From positions 310,001 to 374,000 of the forward strand of contig CAXXWT010000009.1 of the NCBI GenBank assembly GCA_963674685.2: a stretch of 64,000 bases of DNA. The letters are read 5' to 3'. The notes below the pieces were generated by a model, which did not search any database, was not told where the DNA came from, and saw nothing but the letters and a program-made list of their open reading frames with translations. Below, in pieces: positions 18,529 through 28,471 of the stretch. A program made the position numbers and the translations under genes. Each line of letters starts with the position of its first letter. The stretch's first letter is position 1. Origin of the DNA: G963674685 sp963674685. GTDB lineage: Bacteria > Lernaellota > Lernaellaia > JACKCT01.

Positions 18529-21500
18529 ATGAGCGATATCAAGCAGTATGATTTCCTGAACGTTTTTTTATCCATGGATGACGCGGTGTTCGCCGTCGAC
18601 GGTGAAATGCGCATCGTGTTTTCCAACAAAGCCGCCGCAAGGCTTTTCGGAAAGAGCGTTTTTGCAAAAAAGTATTCGAATCTGAACGAAGCTTTCGATA
18701 ATCCGGAGCTGATTTCCATCATCCGCGATTCCGCCGGGAAAGCATCGAAGGGAAAAACCGCGCAGGCCGCCGTACGTATCAAGGACAGCCGAAAAAACAC
18801 GTTCTTCATGAACCTTGTGTTCAAACAACATACTCACGAGACATCGTCGTCGAAAATAAGCGTGATCATCTGTTTCGCCAAGGATGTGCGGGAAAAGCTC
18901 GAAACCGAATCAAAAAACAGCGTGGAATTGACGAAACTGTTTCGGCATTGGCCGGTGGCGATGTACATGTGGCAGAGGCACGATGATGATTTCGTGCTCA
19001 TTGATTCGAACTATTACGCCGACCAAATGACAAATGGAGTCGTCAGGGAATTTATCGGCGCGACGGCGCGGGATATGTACACGCAATCCCCGGACATCAT
19101 CAACGACCTGGAAGAATGCTACGAGAAAAAAAATTCATTCGAAAAAGAAATCCCATACTATTTTACTAAAACGGGAATAACCAGGGATCTGAAAGTCCGC
19201 TATTCTTTTCTTCCGCCGAATAGCATCGTGGTTCTGGCCGAAGACATTACGGAGCAAAAGGAAAATCAACAGGCTCTGATAAAAAGCGAAGAGAGGCTCA
19301 GAGAGCAGTTTCAGCACATGCCCATCCCGCTGTACATATGGAGACGAGAAAATGAGCAATTCATTCTCGTCGATTTCAACGCCGCCGCGGTAAAAATCAC
19401 AAGGGGCAAAATCAAAAGTTATCTCGGAAAAAATGAATATGAAATCCACGGGAATGATCCCGATATCATCCGGCGACTGCATGATTGTTATAATAGACGG
19501 AAAGTTTGCCACGAAGAGCGCCACTTTCAGTTTAGGGCTACGGGCGAGTATGTTCATTTGGATGTAACGTATGCGTTTGTCCCTCCCGATCTCGTGGCGG
19601 TTTACACGGAAGATATTACCGACCGATACAAATCCGAGGCCCAGTTAAGAGACCAACGCAACGAACTGGAAGTGTTGTTGAATGCAACGGATGATATTGT
19701 TTTTCTCATTGATAAAAATATGGTGTTCACGACGGTGAATAAAGCATTTGCCGACAGATTCGATTCCGACGTCGAGGATTTTCAAGGCACTGAATTTATG
19801 GCGTTATCGAATGACTCGATTTTTAAGAAAAGAAAAGCGAACATTGAAAAGGTTATTCAAACAGGTCAACCGGTCCGCTTCCAGGACAGTCGAGGCGGTA
19901 AATTGTATGAGAATACATTGTACCCGGTATTTAACGATGGGGGGGAAGTCGCCAAAGTCGCAGGATTCGGCCGCGACATCACGGATTTGAAAAACCATGA
20001 GAGGGCTCTGGAGGAAAATGAGAGGCGAAATCGCCTTCTGGTCGAAAACCTGACGGAGGGGATCGGCATTGTTGATCTTAAGGAGCGTTTTGTTTTTATC
20101 AATAACGCCGGCGCTGAAATATTCGGTTCTTCAATCGAGGAAATGCTTCAAAGCGATTTGTTTCATTTTCTTGACGAAAAAGGAAGCGAGTTTGTCAAAA
20201 GCCAGACGAATATCCGACTGGCCGATCAAAACAGCCGTTACGACCTGAGCATTGTACGTTCCGATGGACTGCGGCGTATGATCAATGTCAACGCGACGCC
20301 AATGAAGGATAATAAAGGCAATATTACAGGCACGCTGGCGTTGTTTCGCGACATTACAGAGCAGATAAAAACTCGCGAAGCGGCCCTGGAGAGTGAAAGA
20401 CAACTCCGGTCGCTCATCAATGCGACGCAGGATATCGCGTTTTTGATCGACACCAATGGAATATGCCTGATATGCAACGACAAACTGGCGGATCTTGTCG
20501 GTAGGCCGCAGGATGAGATTATCCGACATAACATCTTTGATATGATTCCCGCTGAAGCCGCCAAAAACTGTGAAAGATATGTTCGAAAAGCCGTGGAAAC
20601 GCGCATGCTTCAATATTTCGAGGATTCCAGCGGCGACAAGCGTTTTTTCCATTTCATCAATCCTTTGTCCGAAGACGGCGTAAACGTCGGAAAGCTCGCT
20701 ATATTCACGCAGGATCTTACGGAAAAAGAAGCGATATGGGAGAAACTGCGGGACACGGAAAATCAATACCAGGCTGTTGTGGAAACATCGAGCGACGGCA
20801 TATTGATCGTCCAGGACGGGATCATTGAATATTGCAATCCGTTCCTGACGGAAATGCTCGATTATACGGATGAAGAACTTGTCGGTTCACCCTTCATTCA
20901 TTACATCCACGAAGATTTTCATGAGATGATTATGGGATTCCATAATCGATACGTGGGCGGTGAAAAAGATATGGGCATATCCCATATTCTTGCCATTCGG
21001 CGGGACGGCAGTCTTGTTGATGTCGATCTCGACGCCGGGAAACTGTCCTATAAAGGCCGGCCGGCCCTTTTGGTCACATGTCGCGATGTCACGGCAAAAA
21101 AGAAAGCCGAGCAGGCGTTGCGTGAAAGCGAAGCGAGGCTCCAACTGGCTTTACGCGCCGTGAATGAGGGATTATGGGACTGGAATTTGAAAACGAACAA
21201 AATTTACTTCAGTCCCCGCTTCTACTCCATGCTGGAATACGATCCCGGCGCCCTGAATCTGAACTTCGAATCGTGGATGAACCTCATTCACCGCTCTGAA
21301 AGAAGCAAAGTGAGAAAAACCATCAGGGAATATACGGGATATAGGGAAAAAATGTTCTCCGTGGAATTTCGGATGAAAACGAAAAAGGGGGATTGGCGCT
21401 GGATTCTGGGAAGGGGAATGACCGTCGAATACGATGACGACGGATCGCCGCGGAGGATGGTGGGAACGCACATCGATATCAGCGAGAGAAAGAAAGATGA

Positions 21501-22203
21501 AGCCAGGCTGCAGCAATACCAGTCGCGGCTCAAATCTCTGGCGCTGGAACTGGTGTCCACGGAATCCCGCGAGCGCAAGCAGATCGCCCAGGATCTGCAC
21601 GACGGGGTTTGCCAACTATTGGCCACGGCCAAATTGCAGGCCGGCGTCATCGACGGATCCGAAACCGTTGAACAAAGAACGGCCGGCCTGGAGAAAATCA
21701 AGGAAATCCTGGAAATGGCATACGGCAGCGCCAGATCGCTGACATACGAACTGTCGCCGCCGGCATTGCATCGCCTCGGTTTTGAAAAGGCCGTGAAGCA
21801 GTTTATGATTGAAATGAGTGAAAAATTCGGAATCAGCGCGCATTGCGAAATCAAGGGCGATCGACAAAGACTGGAACGGGCGCAGGAAGAGCTGTTGTAT
21901 CGAAGCGTTCGTGAGCTTCTGATGAATGTAATCAAGCACGCCGAGGCGAAAAATGTTTTCGTTGATATCGAAAGAAAAGAGCGCCAGTTAAAAGTCATCG
22001 TGGAAGATGACGGCAAAGGATGTGACGATCTGAAAGATAATGTGATCAATCCGAAAGAAGACAGAGGTTTCGGGTTATTCAGCATTCACGAACAAGTGAG
22101 CAATATCGGCGGCCGACTGACGTTGGAATCGGGAAAGGCGGCCGGAATAAAAGCTGTCATCGAGACGCCGATCATTATGAATTCCCAAAAAACGGCGGAG
22201 TAA
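18529..22203 (+). CDS. Soluble sensor histidine kinase with eight PAS domains (NarL-type partner)
   Basis: A 1224-residue kinase without signal peptide or TM helices, hence cytoplasmic. I count eight PAS domains in series between about residues 20 and 995, including VLLNATDDIVFLID, LLVENLTEGIGIVD, VVETSSDGILIVQ and a PAS_3-type AVNEGLWDWNL module. The dimerisation box LVSTESRERKQIAQDLHDGV puts the phosphorylated His near residue 1024, in the HisKA_3 style that pairs with LuxR/NarL regulators. The ATPase has RELLMNVIKHAEAK, DDGKG and FGLFSIHEQV. The regulator gene follows after 3 bases. ATG 18529 is chosen over the TTG at 18493, which has no ribosome site. The ligands are unknown. Confidence 0.92.
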   Translation: MSDIKQYDFLNVFLSMDDAVFAVDGEMRIVFSNKAAARLFGKSVFAKKYSNLNEAFDNPELISIIRDSAGKASKGKTAQAAVRIKDSRKNTFFMNLVFKQHTHETSSSKISVIICFAKDVREKLETESKNSVELTKLFRHWPVAMYMWQRHDDDFVLIDSNYYADQMTNGVVREFIGATARDMYTQSPDIINDLEECYEKKNSFEKEIPYYFTKTGITRDLKVRYSFLPPNSIVVLAEDITEQKENQQALIKSEERLREQFQHMPIPLYIWRRENEQFILVDFNAAAVKITRGKIKSYLGKNEYEIHGNDPDIIRRLHDCYNRRKVCHEERHFQFRATGEYVHLDVTYAFVPPDLVAVYTEDITDRYKSEAQLRDQRNELEVLLNATDDIVFLIDKNMVFTTVNKAFADRFDSDVEDFQGTEFMALSNDSIFKKRKANIEKVIQTGQPVRFQDSRGGKLYENTLYPVFNDGGEVAKVAGFGRDITDLKNHERALEENERRNRLLVENLTEGIGIVDLKERFVFINNAGAEIFGSSIEEMLQSDLFHFLDEKGSEFVKSQTNIRLADQNSRYDLSIVRSDGLRRMINVNATPMKDNKGNITGTLALFRDITEQIKTREAALESERQLRSLINATQDIAFLIDTNGICLICNDKLADLVGRPQDEIIRHNIFDMIPAEAAKNCERYVRKAVETRMLQYFEDSSGDKRFFHFINPLSEDGVNVGKLAIFTQDLTEKEAIWEKLRDTENQYQAVVETSSDGILIVQDGIIEYCNPFLTEMLDYTDEELVGSPFIHYIHEDFHEMIMGFHNRYVGGEKDMGISHILAIRRDGSLVDVDLDAGKLSYKGRPALLVTCRDVTAKKKAEQALRESEARLQLALRAVNEGLWDWNLKTNKIYFSPRFYSMLEYDPGALNLNFESWMNLIHRSERSKVRKTIREYTGYREKMFSVEFRMKTKKGDWRWILGRGMTVEYDDDGSPRRMVGTHIDISERKKDEARLQQYQSRLKSLALELVSTESRERKQIAQDLHDGVCQLLATAKLQAGVIDGSETVEQRTAGLEKIKEILEMAYGSARSLTYELSPPALHRLGFEKAVKQFMIEMSEKFGISAHCEIKGDRQRLERAQEELLYRSVRELLMNVIKHAEAKNVFVDIERKERQLKVIVEDDGKGCDDLKDNVINPKEDRGFGLFSIHEQVSNIGGRLTLESGKAAGIKAVIETPIIMNSQKTAE

Positions 22204-22206
22204 AAA

Positions 22207-22857
22207 ATGAGCATGAAAATTCTTTTAGTTGATGACCATCAAATGTTTCGAGACGGATTAAAGCTGCTCGTCGAACGTGAGAAAGATATGGAGACCGTCG
22301 GCGAAGCCGGCAGCGGGAGAGAGGCCGTCGAGCAGGTGCAAAAGCTGAAACCCGACGTCGTGGTTATGGACATCAGCATGTCGGAGATGGACGGAATCGA
22401 AGCGACAAGAGAAATCACCGCCGCGCATCCCGAAGTCCTGATCATCGCCCTGTCGGTTCACTCGGAAAAGGTTTTTGTCTCGGAAATGCTTCATGCGGGC
22501 GCCAAGGGATATTTGCCGAAAAACGCCGCTTCGGATGAGCTGATTATGGCTATCAAGGCCGTCGTCGCCGGAAAAGGGTATTTGAGTCCCCTGATATCCA
22601 CCGGAGTCATCAGCGATTACGTCAGAAATCTCAAGGATAAAGACAAAAAGAAATCCGTGGAACTCACCGTGCAGGAAAGGGAGGTTCTGCGCCTGATTGC
22701 TTTGGGATTCAGTTCCAAGACCGCCGCCAGGAGAATGAAAATCAGCACCAGCACCGTGAACGCCTACCGCCGGCGCATGATGAAAAAACTCGACCTGGGC
22801 GGCATCGCCGACCTGACGCGCTACGCCATCGAACACAATGTCATCGAAGAGGATTGA
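22207..22857 (+). CDS. NarL/LuxR-family response regulator
   Basis: A 216-residue regulator: a receiver domain (ILLVDDHQMFRDG; phospho-Asp in VVVMDISM; LSVHS; Lys in YLPKNAA) and a C-terminal LuxR-type HTH (LTVQEREVLRLIALGFSS, then STVNAYRRRMMKKL). It is placed three bases after the eight-PAS kinase and is almost certainly its partner. Targets are not evident from this window. No gene immediately downstream looks co-transcribed. Confidence 0.95.
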   Translation: MSMKILLVDDHQMFRDGLKLLVEREKDMETVGEAGSGREAVEQVQKLKPDVVVMDISMSEMDGIEATREITAAHPEVLIIALSVHSEKVFVSEMLHAGAKGYLPKNAASDELIMAIKAVVAGKGYLSPLISTGVISDYVRNLKDKDKKKSVELTVQEREVLRLIALGFSSKTAARRMKISTSTVNAYRRRMMKKLDLGGIADLTRYAIEHNVIEED

Positions 22858-23460
22858 GGGCGCGGCGAAGCGGTCCGTGACAGGCGGCCGGCAGCGTGTA
22901 GAAGGAGCGGTTTATCTTTAGAAAGTATTGTATGATCATGACAGGTATCGCCGTCGAGCGGAATAAAGCCTTCATCAAAATGCCCTAAGCGTCGACGAGG
23001 CGGGGGGCGATGCGTCGGAGAAGTTGTCTTGGACGCATGCCGTTTTTTCTCAATTCAAAAGCCGCGAAAAGTACGTGTCGGCCATTAACCGGTTGTGGGA
23101 AAAAAGCGAGGGAAAGTCGCCGCCGGACCGAAGATCAATCGGATCATCCGGCAAAGCGCCGCATCCGGTTTTATATGCGCGGATATTGAAAAATCACTCG
23201 CCGACTGGCTGGAACCCGAACGCATTGAATGTATATGTGACGCGAAACACGCTGAAATGATACGCTTGCCCATCCCAAAGGCATGTAATTCCAGATGGTA
23301 GTAGATGCGGAACTCGATGCAGGCAACAGGAAAAGCATTTCATGGGACGCCTAACTCACATAACCAACTTGATTTGCCATTATATTGGATATTGTATGCA
23401 AACTTGGTCCCGCGCAGGCTTGTTCGGGCACTCGGGATTTTTATTAAGAGGGGGGAACTG
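22858..23460. other. 603-bp gap without a convincing gene; possible decayed coding sequence
   Basis: Short overlapping frames around 22995-23260 and 23095-23301 (plus strand, two different frames) have plausible composition but no recognisable domain and no ribosome site. They could be a frame-shifted relic of one gene of about 100 codons. The last 150 bases are the leader of the next gene. Confidence 0.5.
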
Positions 23461-25182
23461 GTGAATATCACAACCAAAATTATCGCTTCAATGTTTCTTG
23501 TGGCGTGTTGCGTTTCCAGTGCGTATGCCACGACGAAAATAATCGCCAATGACGCACAGGAGTTCGACTTTTTCGGCACGTCTGTAGCAATCTCCGGCGA
23601 TTACGCTATTGTTGGAGCTACGGGAGAAGATGCGGGTGGTTCTACCGCGGGCGCGGCCTATATCTATCACCGCACCGGTACAAACAGCTGGGGCGCCGGA
23701 GTAAAAATCGTCGCGGATGATGCGGGTGAATGGGATTATTTCGGCAGGTCCGTAGGGATCTCGGGCAACTACGCCATTGTGGGCGCTCACCTGGAAGATA
23801 CAAAAGCTGATGGCGCAGGCGCAGCCTATATATTCTATCGAACCGATACAAATAGCTGGGATACGGGAACCAAGATCATGGCATCAGACGGAGAAAGCAG
23901 CGATCAGTTCGGTGTTTCCGTTTCGATATCGGGTGATTACGCCATCGTGGGGGCGGAGGGTGAAAACGGCGGTCCGGGTGATCCCAAATATGACGCCGGC
24001 GCTGCCTATATATTCCATCGCACCGATACAAACACCTGGGACTCGGGAACCAAGATAATGGCGTCAGATGCACAAGGAAATGACTATTTCGGATGCTCTG
24101 TTGGAATTTCGGGCAGCTACGCCATTGTGGGAGCTTATCAGGAAGATGAATTCGGATCCAGCGCCGGAGCGGCGTATATCTTTTCCCGCACCGGGGAAAC
24201 CTGGGATGGAGGAACGAAGATCACCGCTTCAGACGCCCAGGCATCCGACCAATTCGGCTACTCCGTCGGAATCTCAGGCAGTTATGCCATCGCGGGTGCG
24301 TGGTATGAAGATACGGGAGGAAATAACGCCGGATCAGCTTATATTTATCGCAATACGGGAGCCAATATTTGGAATTCCGTCACAAAGATTCAAGCTTCCG
24401 ATAAACAAGCCTCCGATTTCTTTGGCAAGTCCGTTTCCATCTCCGGCGATTACGCCATTGCGGGGGCCTATAGAGAAGGTTCTCAGGGAAACAACGCCGG
24501 CGCCGCCTATATTTTCGAGCGCACCGATCTGAACGCATGGGATACGCAGACAAAGATAGTCGCAAGCGATCCGGAAGCTGATGACAATTTCGGTTCAGCC
24601 GTCGCCATCTCCGGCAGCTACGCCATAGCGAGTGCTCCATACGAAACGAGCGCCGGGGATGTGGCCGGAGCAGCCTACATTTATTGCGGCGCCGATGCAG
24701 CGGTCGACCTTCTTTACTTTGAGGCGCAATGGGCTGATGAAGGAGCGATTTTAAGCTGGTTGACGGGAACGGAACTGGACTGCGGCGCATTTACAATACT
24801 GCGATGCCCTATGGTTGACGGGCAATCCTGCGATGACGGTGATTATGAGCAACTCGCCGACGTGGTTGTCCCTTGCGAGGATAGTGTTTCAGGCGCGGAG
24901 TACAATGTTTTTGATTTCAGCGCCGATCAAGGTTTCGATTATTCCTACATGCTTCGCGAGTACGAAACCACCGGCGGTGTCAACCACTATGGTCCGGCGT
25001 TATTGTATGCCGATAATGCCGATACTCCCGATGACGATATGGATTCGCCCGGTGATGATGAACCGGACCACGGCGATGACGATGGATATCTGGTTTTCGG
25101 AGCTGATTCGGCCGAAGACGGCGCTGATTCAGAAGCGGCCGATGAAGCCCTGCATGAGTCGGAAGGCGGTTGTGGCTGGTAG
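23461..25182 (+). CDS. Secreted FG-GAP repeat protein with Asp-rich C-terminus
   Basis: A 573-residue exported protein. GTG 23461 is chosen because it follows AGAGGGGGGAACTG and opens a clean signal peptide (ASMFLVACCVSSAYA); the longer frame from 23305 lacks both. Eight FG-GAP repeats of about 52 residues follow, each with the pattern FG-x-SV-x-ISG-x-YAI-x-GA and a GAAYI(Y/F) strand, suggesting a beta-propeller. Residues about 415-520 form a separate beta domain. The tail is Asp/Glu-rich (DDDMDSPGDDEPD) and ends GGCGW, which may be a surface-attachment signal. Such propellers mediate adhesion or binding. The ligand is unknown. Confidence 0.87.
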   Translation: MNITTKIIASMFLVACCVSSAYATTKIIANDAQEFDFFGTSVAISGDYAIVGATGEDAGGSTAGAAYIYHRTGTNSWGAGVKIVADDAGEWDYFGRSVGISGNYAIVGAHLEDTKADGAGAAYIFYRTDTNSWDTGTKIMASDGESSDQFGVSVSISGDYAIVGAEGENGGPGDPKYDAGAAYIFHRTDTNTWDSGTKIMASDAQGNDYFGCSVGISGSYAIVGAYQEDEFGSSAGAAYIFSRTGETWDGGTKITASDAQASDQFGYSVGISGSYAIAGAWYEDTGGNNAGSAYIYRNTGANIWNSVTKIQASDKQASDFFGKSVSISGDYAIAGAYREGSQGNNAGAAYIFERTDLNAWDTQTKIVASDPEADDNFGSAVAISGSYAIASAPYETSAGDVAGAAYIYCGADAAVDLLYFEAQWADEGAILSWLTGTELDCGAFTILRCPMVDGQSCDDGDYEQLADVVVPCEDSVSGAEYNVFDFSADQGFDYSYMLREYETTGGVNHYGPALLYADNADTPDDDMDSPGDDEPDHGDDDGYLVFGADSAEDGADSEAADEALHESEGGCGW

Positions 25183-25199
25183 AACGGCGTTGCCCTAAA

Positions 25200-25217
25200 C
25201 GAATGATTTGTCATTCG
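25200..25217 (+). other. Hairpin after the FG-GAP gene
   Basis: A perfect 7-bp stem CGAATGA/TCATTCG with a TTTG loop lies 18 bases past the stop codon. No T-run follows, so it is at best a weak terminator or an RNA-stabilising hairpin. Confidence 0.4.
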
Positions 25218-25369
25218 TCGCGAATTTCCGCCGCGCGGCTATCGGGCGGATTTCATCAATTCCGCTTGCCCGGCCCGATGGCCGAGGACGTTTTGGGCCT
25301 CCTCAAGGACCAGGATATCCTTGATTCGCTGCGAAGGTTGCGTGGTCGACGGTCGCTATTCTCTTCTCG

Positions 25370-26191
25370 TTATAATCCAAGAAGCGAGCGGATTTTCGCC
25401 GCGGCTTTGTGAAACACGGCGCCGTTCATGAATTCGTCGGGCCGCGGCTGGTCGGCGTCGATGGTCAGCTTTTCGATCACGCGCCCGGGGCGCGCGGTCA
25501 GCACGACGATCTCGTCGGCCAGGTAGATGGCCTCGGGCACGGAGTGCGTGATGAAAATCAGGGTCGTGGCGAGGCGGCTCCACATCGGCGAAAGCTCTTT
25601 GTAGAGTCGTTCCCGGGTCATCACGTCCAGGTTGGCGAAGCATTCGTCGAGAAGCAGAACATCCGGCTCCAGGGCCAGGGCGCGGGCGATCGACGCGCGG
25701 GAGCGCATGCCTCCGGAAAGCTGGCTGGGAAAGTAATCGGCGAACGGCAAAAGGCCGAAAAGTTCGAGAAGATACTCGACCCGTTTCATCGCGGTCTTTT
25801 TATTCACGCCGGCGATCTGAAGCGGAAGGGCGACATTCCCGCTCGTCGTGCGCCATTTCAGCAGAGCGTCGTGCTGCGGCACGAGCCCGAAAATTCGTTG
25901 CGCCCGGGCCTCGGGCGGCGCCAGATCCCCGAAGGTGATCCGGCCCGAGGCGGGAACGAGCAATCCGGCCAGAGCCTTGAGAATGCTCGTTTTGCCGCAA
26001 CCGGACGGCCCCACAAGCGCCAGCCGTTTCCCGGACTCGAGTTGGAAGCCGACTTCATTGACAACCCGGAGAACGTCGCCGTCCCCATTGAGATATTCAA
26101 TACTTAAGCCCTCGACGGCGATCAGTCGTTGATTCTTCTTAGGGTCTTTGATCTCCGAAACTGCGTCGGAGCAATCGCCTTTATCGAACAT
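25370..26191 (-). CDS. ABC transporter ATPase, NitT/TauT (SsuB/TauB) type
   Basis: A 273-residue ATPase: Walker A GPSGCGKTS, Q-loop VPQHDALL, signature LSGGMRSR, Walker B VLLLDECFAN and switch THSVPEA. The C-terminus fits the nitrate/sulfonate/taurine importer class. ATG 26191 is chosen because GAGGAG lies eight bases upstream; it overlaps the permease stop by about 11 bases. It energises import by the permease encoded just upstream and the binding protein at 33872-34975, separated from them by the operon's enzymes. It is the last gene of the eleven-gene operon. Confidence 0.92.
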   Translation of the reverse strand: MFDKGDCSDAVSEIKDPKKNQRLIAVEGLSIEYLNGDGDVLRVVNEVGFQLESGKRLALVGPSGCGKTSILKALAGLLVPASGRITFGDLAPPEARAQRIFGLVPQHDALLKWRTTSGNVALPLQIAGVNKKTAMKRVEYLLELFGLLPFADYFPSQLSGGMRSRASIARALALEPDVLLLDECFANLDVMTRERLYKELSPMWSRLATTLIFITHSVPEAIYLADEIVVLTARPGRVIEKLTIDADQPRPDEFMNGAVFHKAAAKIRSLLGL

Positions 26192-26981
26192 TGGCCATCT
26201 CCTCGAAACCATGCGTCGCCAGGTATCTCAACGGCAAGCCGACGACCGTATAAAAAAGGATTCCGGCGACCGCCGCGAAAAAAATCGCCGCGAACATCTG
26301 ATCCGTTCTCAAGTCCCATATCGATTTGACAAAAATCGAACCGATGCCTTTGTCCGATCCCGCCAGTTCGGCGATGATCGCCCCGACGACGCTGATCGTC
26401 GAGGAAGTCTTGGCCGCCGCCATGGCGAACGGCAGCGAAGACGGAATGCGCACGGCGAAAAGAATCTGCGTGTTGGAGGCGCCGAGGCTGCTCATGTAAT
26501 CCAGAATATCCGGCTCCACGGCGCGCAGGCCGACCAGGGCGTTGACCAGCATGGGGAAAAAGCATATCAGGCCGGCCATCAGGCATTTTCCGGCGATCCC
26601 GTTGCCGAACCAGATGATGAACAAGGGCGCCAGGACGACGACGGGCGTCGCCTTGACCGCCACGGCGCTGGCCAGTCCCAGATTCTCGACGATGGGAAAG
26701 CGAACGAAGACCAGCGCCAGGAGATAAGCGACCGCGTTGCCGATGGTGAAACCGATGATCGCCTCGAGCATGGTCGTCCATGTCATGGAGAGGAAATATC
26801 CCAAGTGACCGGTTAAAAAGGCCGTGTGAAAGACCTGACTCGGTAGGGGGATGAGGTAGGCGGGGACCTTCAGCAGCTTGAGGGTAAGTTCCGACAAGAC
26901 GATGAGAATGGCAATAAGGACCAGGGCAATACCAATGCGACGGAGGACGCCGAGGACATCGCGGCGATGATTCTTTTTCAT
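26181..26981 (-). CDS. ABC transporter permease, NitT/TauT (SsuC/TauC) type
   Basis: A 266-residue inner-membrane permease with about six TM helices and the EAA-type loop (EPDILDYMSSLGASNTQILF, followed by RIPSSLPF) that docks with the ATPase. The ATG at 26981 follows AAGGAAAAG. It overlaps the end of the aldehyde dehydrogenase gene by four bases, so translation is probably coupled. The family imports sulfonates, nitrate, taurine, thiamine precursors and similar solutes; the solute here is unknown. Confidence 0.92.
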   Translation of the reverse strand: MKKNHRRDVLGVLRRIGIALVLIAILIVLSELTLKLLKVPAYLIPLPSQVFHTAFLTGHLGYFLSMTWTTMLEAIIGFTIGNAVAYLLALVFVRFPIVENLGLASAVAVKATPVVVLAPLFIIWFGNGIAGKCLMAGLICFFPMLVNALVGLRAVEPDILDYMSSLGASNTQILFAVRIPSSLPFAMAAAKTSSTISVVGAIIAELAGSDKGIGSIFVKSIWDLRTDQMFAAIFFAAVAGILFYTVVGLPLRYLATHGFEEMANVR

Positions 26982-28471
26982 GGCTTTTCCTTTTTTCGCG
27001 GCTTGTTTCTGAGCGCGGAGGAAGGGGCGATGGAGCAATATTTTGTTTCGAGGTACTCATCCAGGCCCTGCCATCCGCCTTCCCGGCCGATTCCGCTCTG
27101 CTTCATTCCTCCGAAAGGGCATTCGACCGCCAAAGGCAGGCCGTCGTTGACGCCGACGATGCCGAAATTCAGCTGCTGGGCAACGCGGATCGCCCGGTCC
27201 ATGTCCCGGGTGAACAAATAACCGGCCAGGCCGTAAGGGGTTCGATTGGCCCGGCTGACGACGTCCTCCTCCTTGTCGAACGCCAGGAGAGGAATAACGG
27301 GGCCGAAAGTCTCCTCCCGGCAAACCGTCATATCGTCGTGGGCATTGTCCAGAACCGTCGGAGAAAAGAAGAGTCCTTTCTCGCAATCGGAGATCATTTT
27401 CCTGCCGCCGCCGCACAGGCATCGGGCGCCGCGCCGAATCGCGTCTCTGACATGCGCCTCGACTTTATCGAAAGTCGGGCGATCGATGAGCGGCCCGATA
27501 TCCGAGTCCGGCGCCATGCCGTCCCCGACGCGCAACATCGAAACCTTCTTCAGCAGACGATCGCGGAATTTATCGTAAATCGTCCGGTGGACATAAACGC
27601 GGTTGGCGGCCAGGCACGTCTGGCCTGAATTGCGGAATTTTGAAACGATCAGTTCCCGTACGGCGGTCTCCAAATCCGCGTCCTTGAACACGATAAACGG
27701 AGCATGACCGCCCAACTCGAGGGATATCTTTTTAATTCTGTCGCCGGCGCCGGCGGCGAGTCTGCGCCCCACGTCTCGGGAGCCGGTAAAGGTTATCTTG
27801 GCAAGAGCGTCGTTGCGAACGAACTCTCGTCCGACGGCGGCGGGCTTCGACGTCGTCACGAGATTCGCCGCGCCGGGGGGCAGGCCCGCATCCGTGAATA
27901 CTTCGAACAATCCGACGGCCGACAGCGGAGTCTGCTCCGCCGGTTTGAGAATGAAGGTGCAGCCGGCCGCCAGAATCGGGGCGATTTTTCTTGCAGCGAT
28001 CATCAAGGGCAGATTCCAGGGCGTGATGACGCCGACGACGCCCATCGGTCGGCGCCAGACCAGCCGTTGCCTGCCGCTTCCGTCCGGCGCCATGATCTCG
28101 CCGTAAGCCCGGCGTCCCTCCTCGGCGAACCAGCGGAAATATTCGGCGGCGAGCGCAACTTCCGCCAGCGACTCTCGGCGCGGCTTTCCGGACTCGCGCG
28201 TGATGAGGGTCGCCAGCGATTCACGCCGCTCGATCAGAAGAGACGCGCAATTTCGCAAAAGCTCCGCCCGGTATTTGGCGCCGGCCTTCGACCATCCGGG
28301 AAACGCCCCGCTTGCGGCGTCAATGGCGCTGACGGCGTCTTCGGAGCTCGCGTTTGAAATGGAGGCCAATCGGCGGCCGTCAGCCGGGTTTTTTACTATA
28401 AAACGCCGGCCGTCGGCGGCCGGACGCCAGGAACCGTCGATGAACAAAGAGGCGTTGCGAATCGGTGTCAC
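26978..28471 (-). CDS. NAD(P)-dependent aldehyde dehydrogenase (succinate-semialdehyde dehydrogenase-like)
   Basis: A 497-residue ALDH-superfamily enzyme of normal length. It shows ITPWNLPLM (cofactor site), FTGSRDVG, the general-base Glu in LELGGHAP and the catalytic Cys in NSGQTCLAANR, followed by EETFGPV and PFGGMKQSG. It oxidises an aldehyde to an acid. Similarity in style is closest to GabD-like enzymes, but the substrate cannot be read from sequence. It overlaps both neighbours (methyltransferase stop, permease start) by four bases, so it is tightly coupled into the operon. It may process an aldehyde released from the imported compound. Confidence 0.92.
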   Translation of the reverse strand: MTPIRNASLFIDGSWRPAADGRRFIVKNPADGRRLASISNASSEDAVSAIDAASGAFPGWSKAGAKYRAELLRNCASLLIERRESLATLITRESGKPRRESLAEVALAAEYFRWFAEEGRRAYGEIMAPDGSGRQRLVWRRPMGVVGVITPWNLPLMIAARKIAPILAAGCTFILKPAEQTPLSAVGLFEVFTDAGLPPGAANLVTTSKPAAVGREFVRNDALAKITFTGSRDVGRRLAAGAGDRIKKISLELGGHAPFIVFKDADLETAVRELIVSKFRNSGQTCLAANRVYVHRTIYDKFRDRLLKKVSMLRVGDGMAPDSDIGPLIDRPTFDKVEAHVRDAIRRGARCLCGGGRKMISDCEKGLFFSPTVLDNAHDDMTVCREETFGPVIPLLAFDKEEDVVSRANRTPYGLAGYLFTRDMDRAIRVAQQLNFGIVGVNDGLPLAVECPFGGMKQSGIGREGGWQGLDEYLETKYCSIAPSSALRNKPRKKEKP

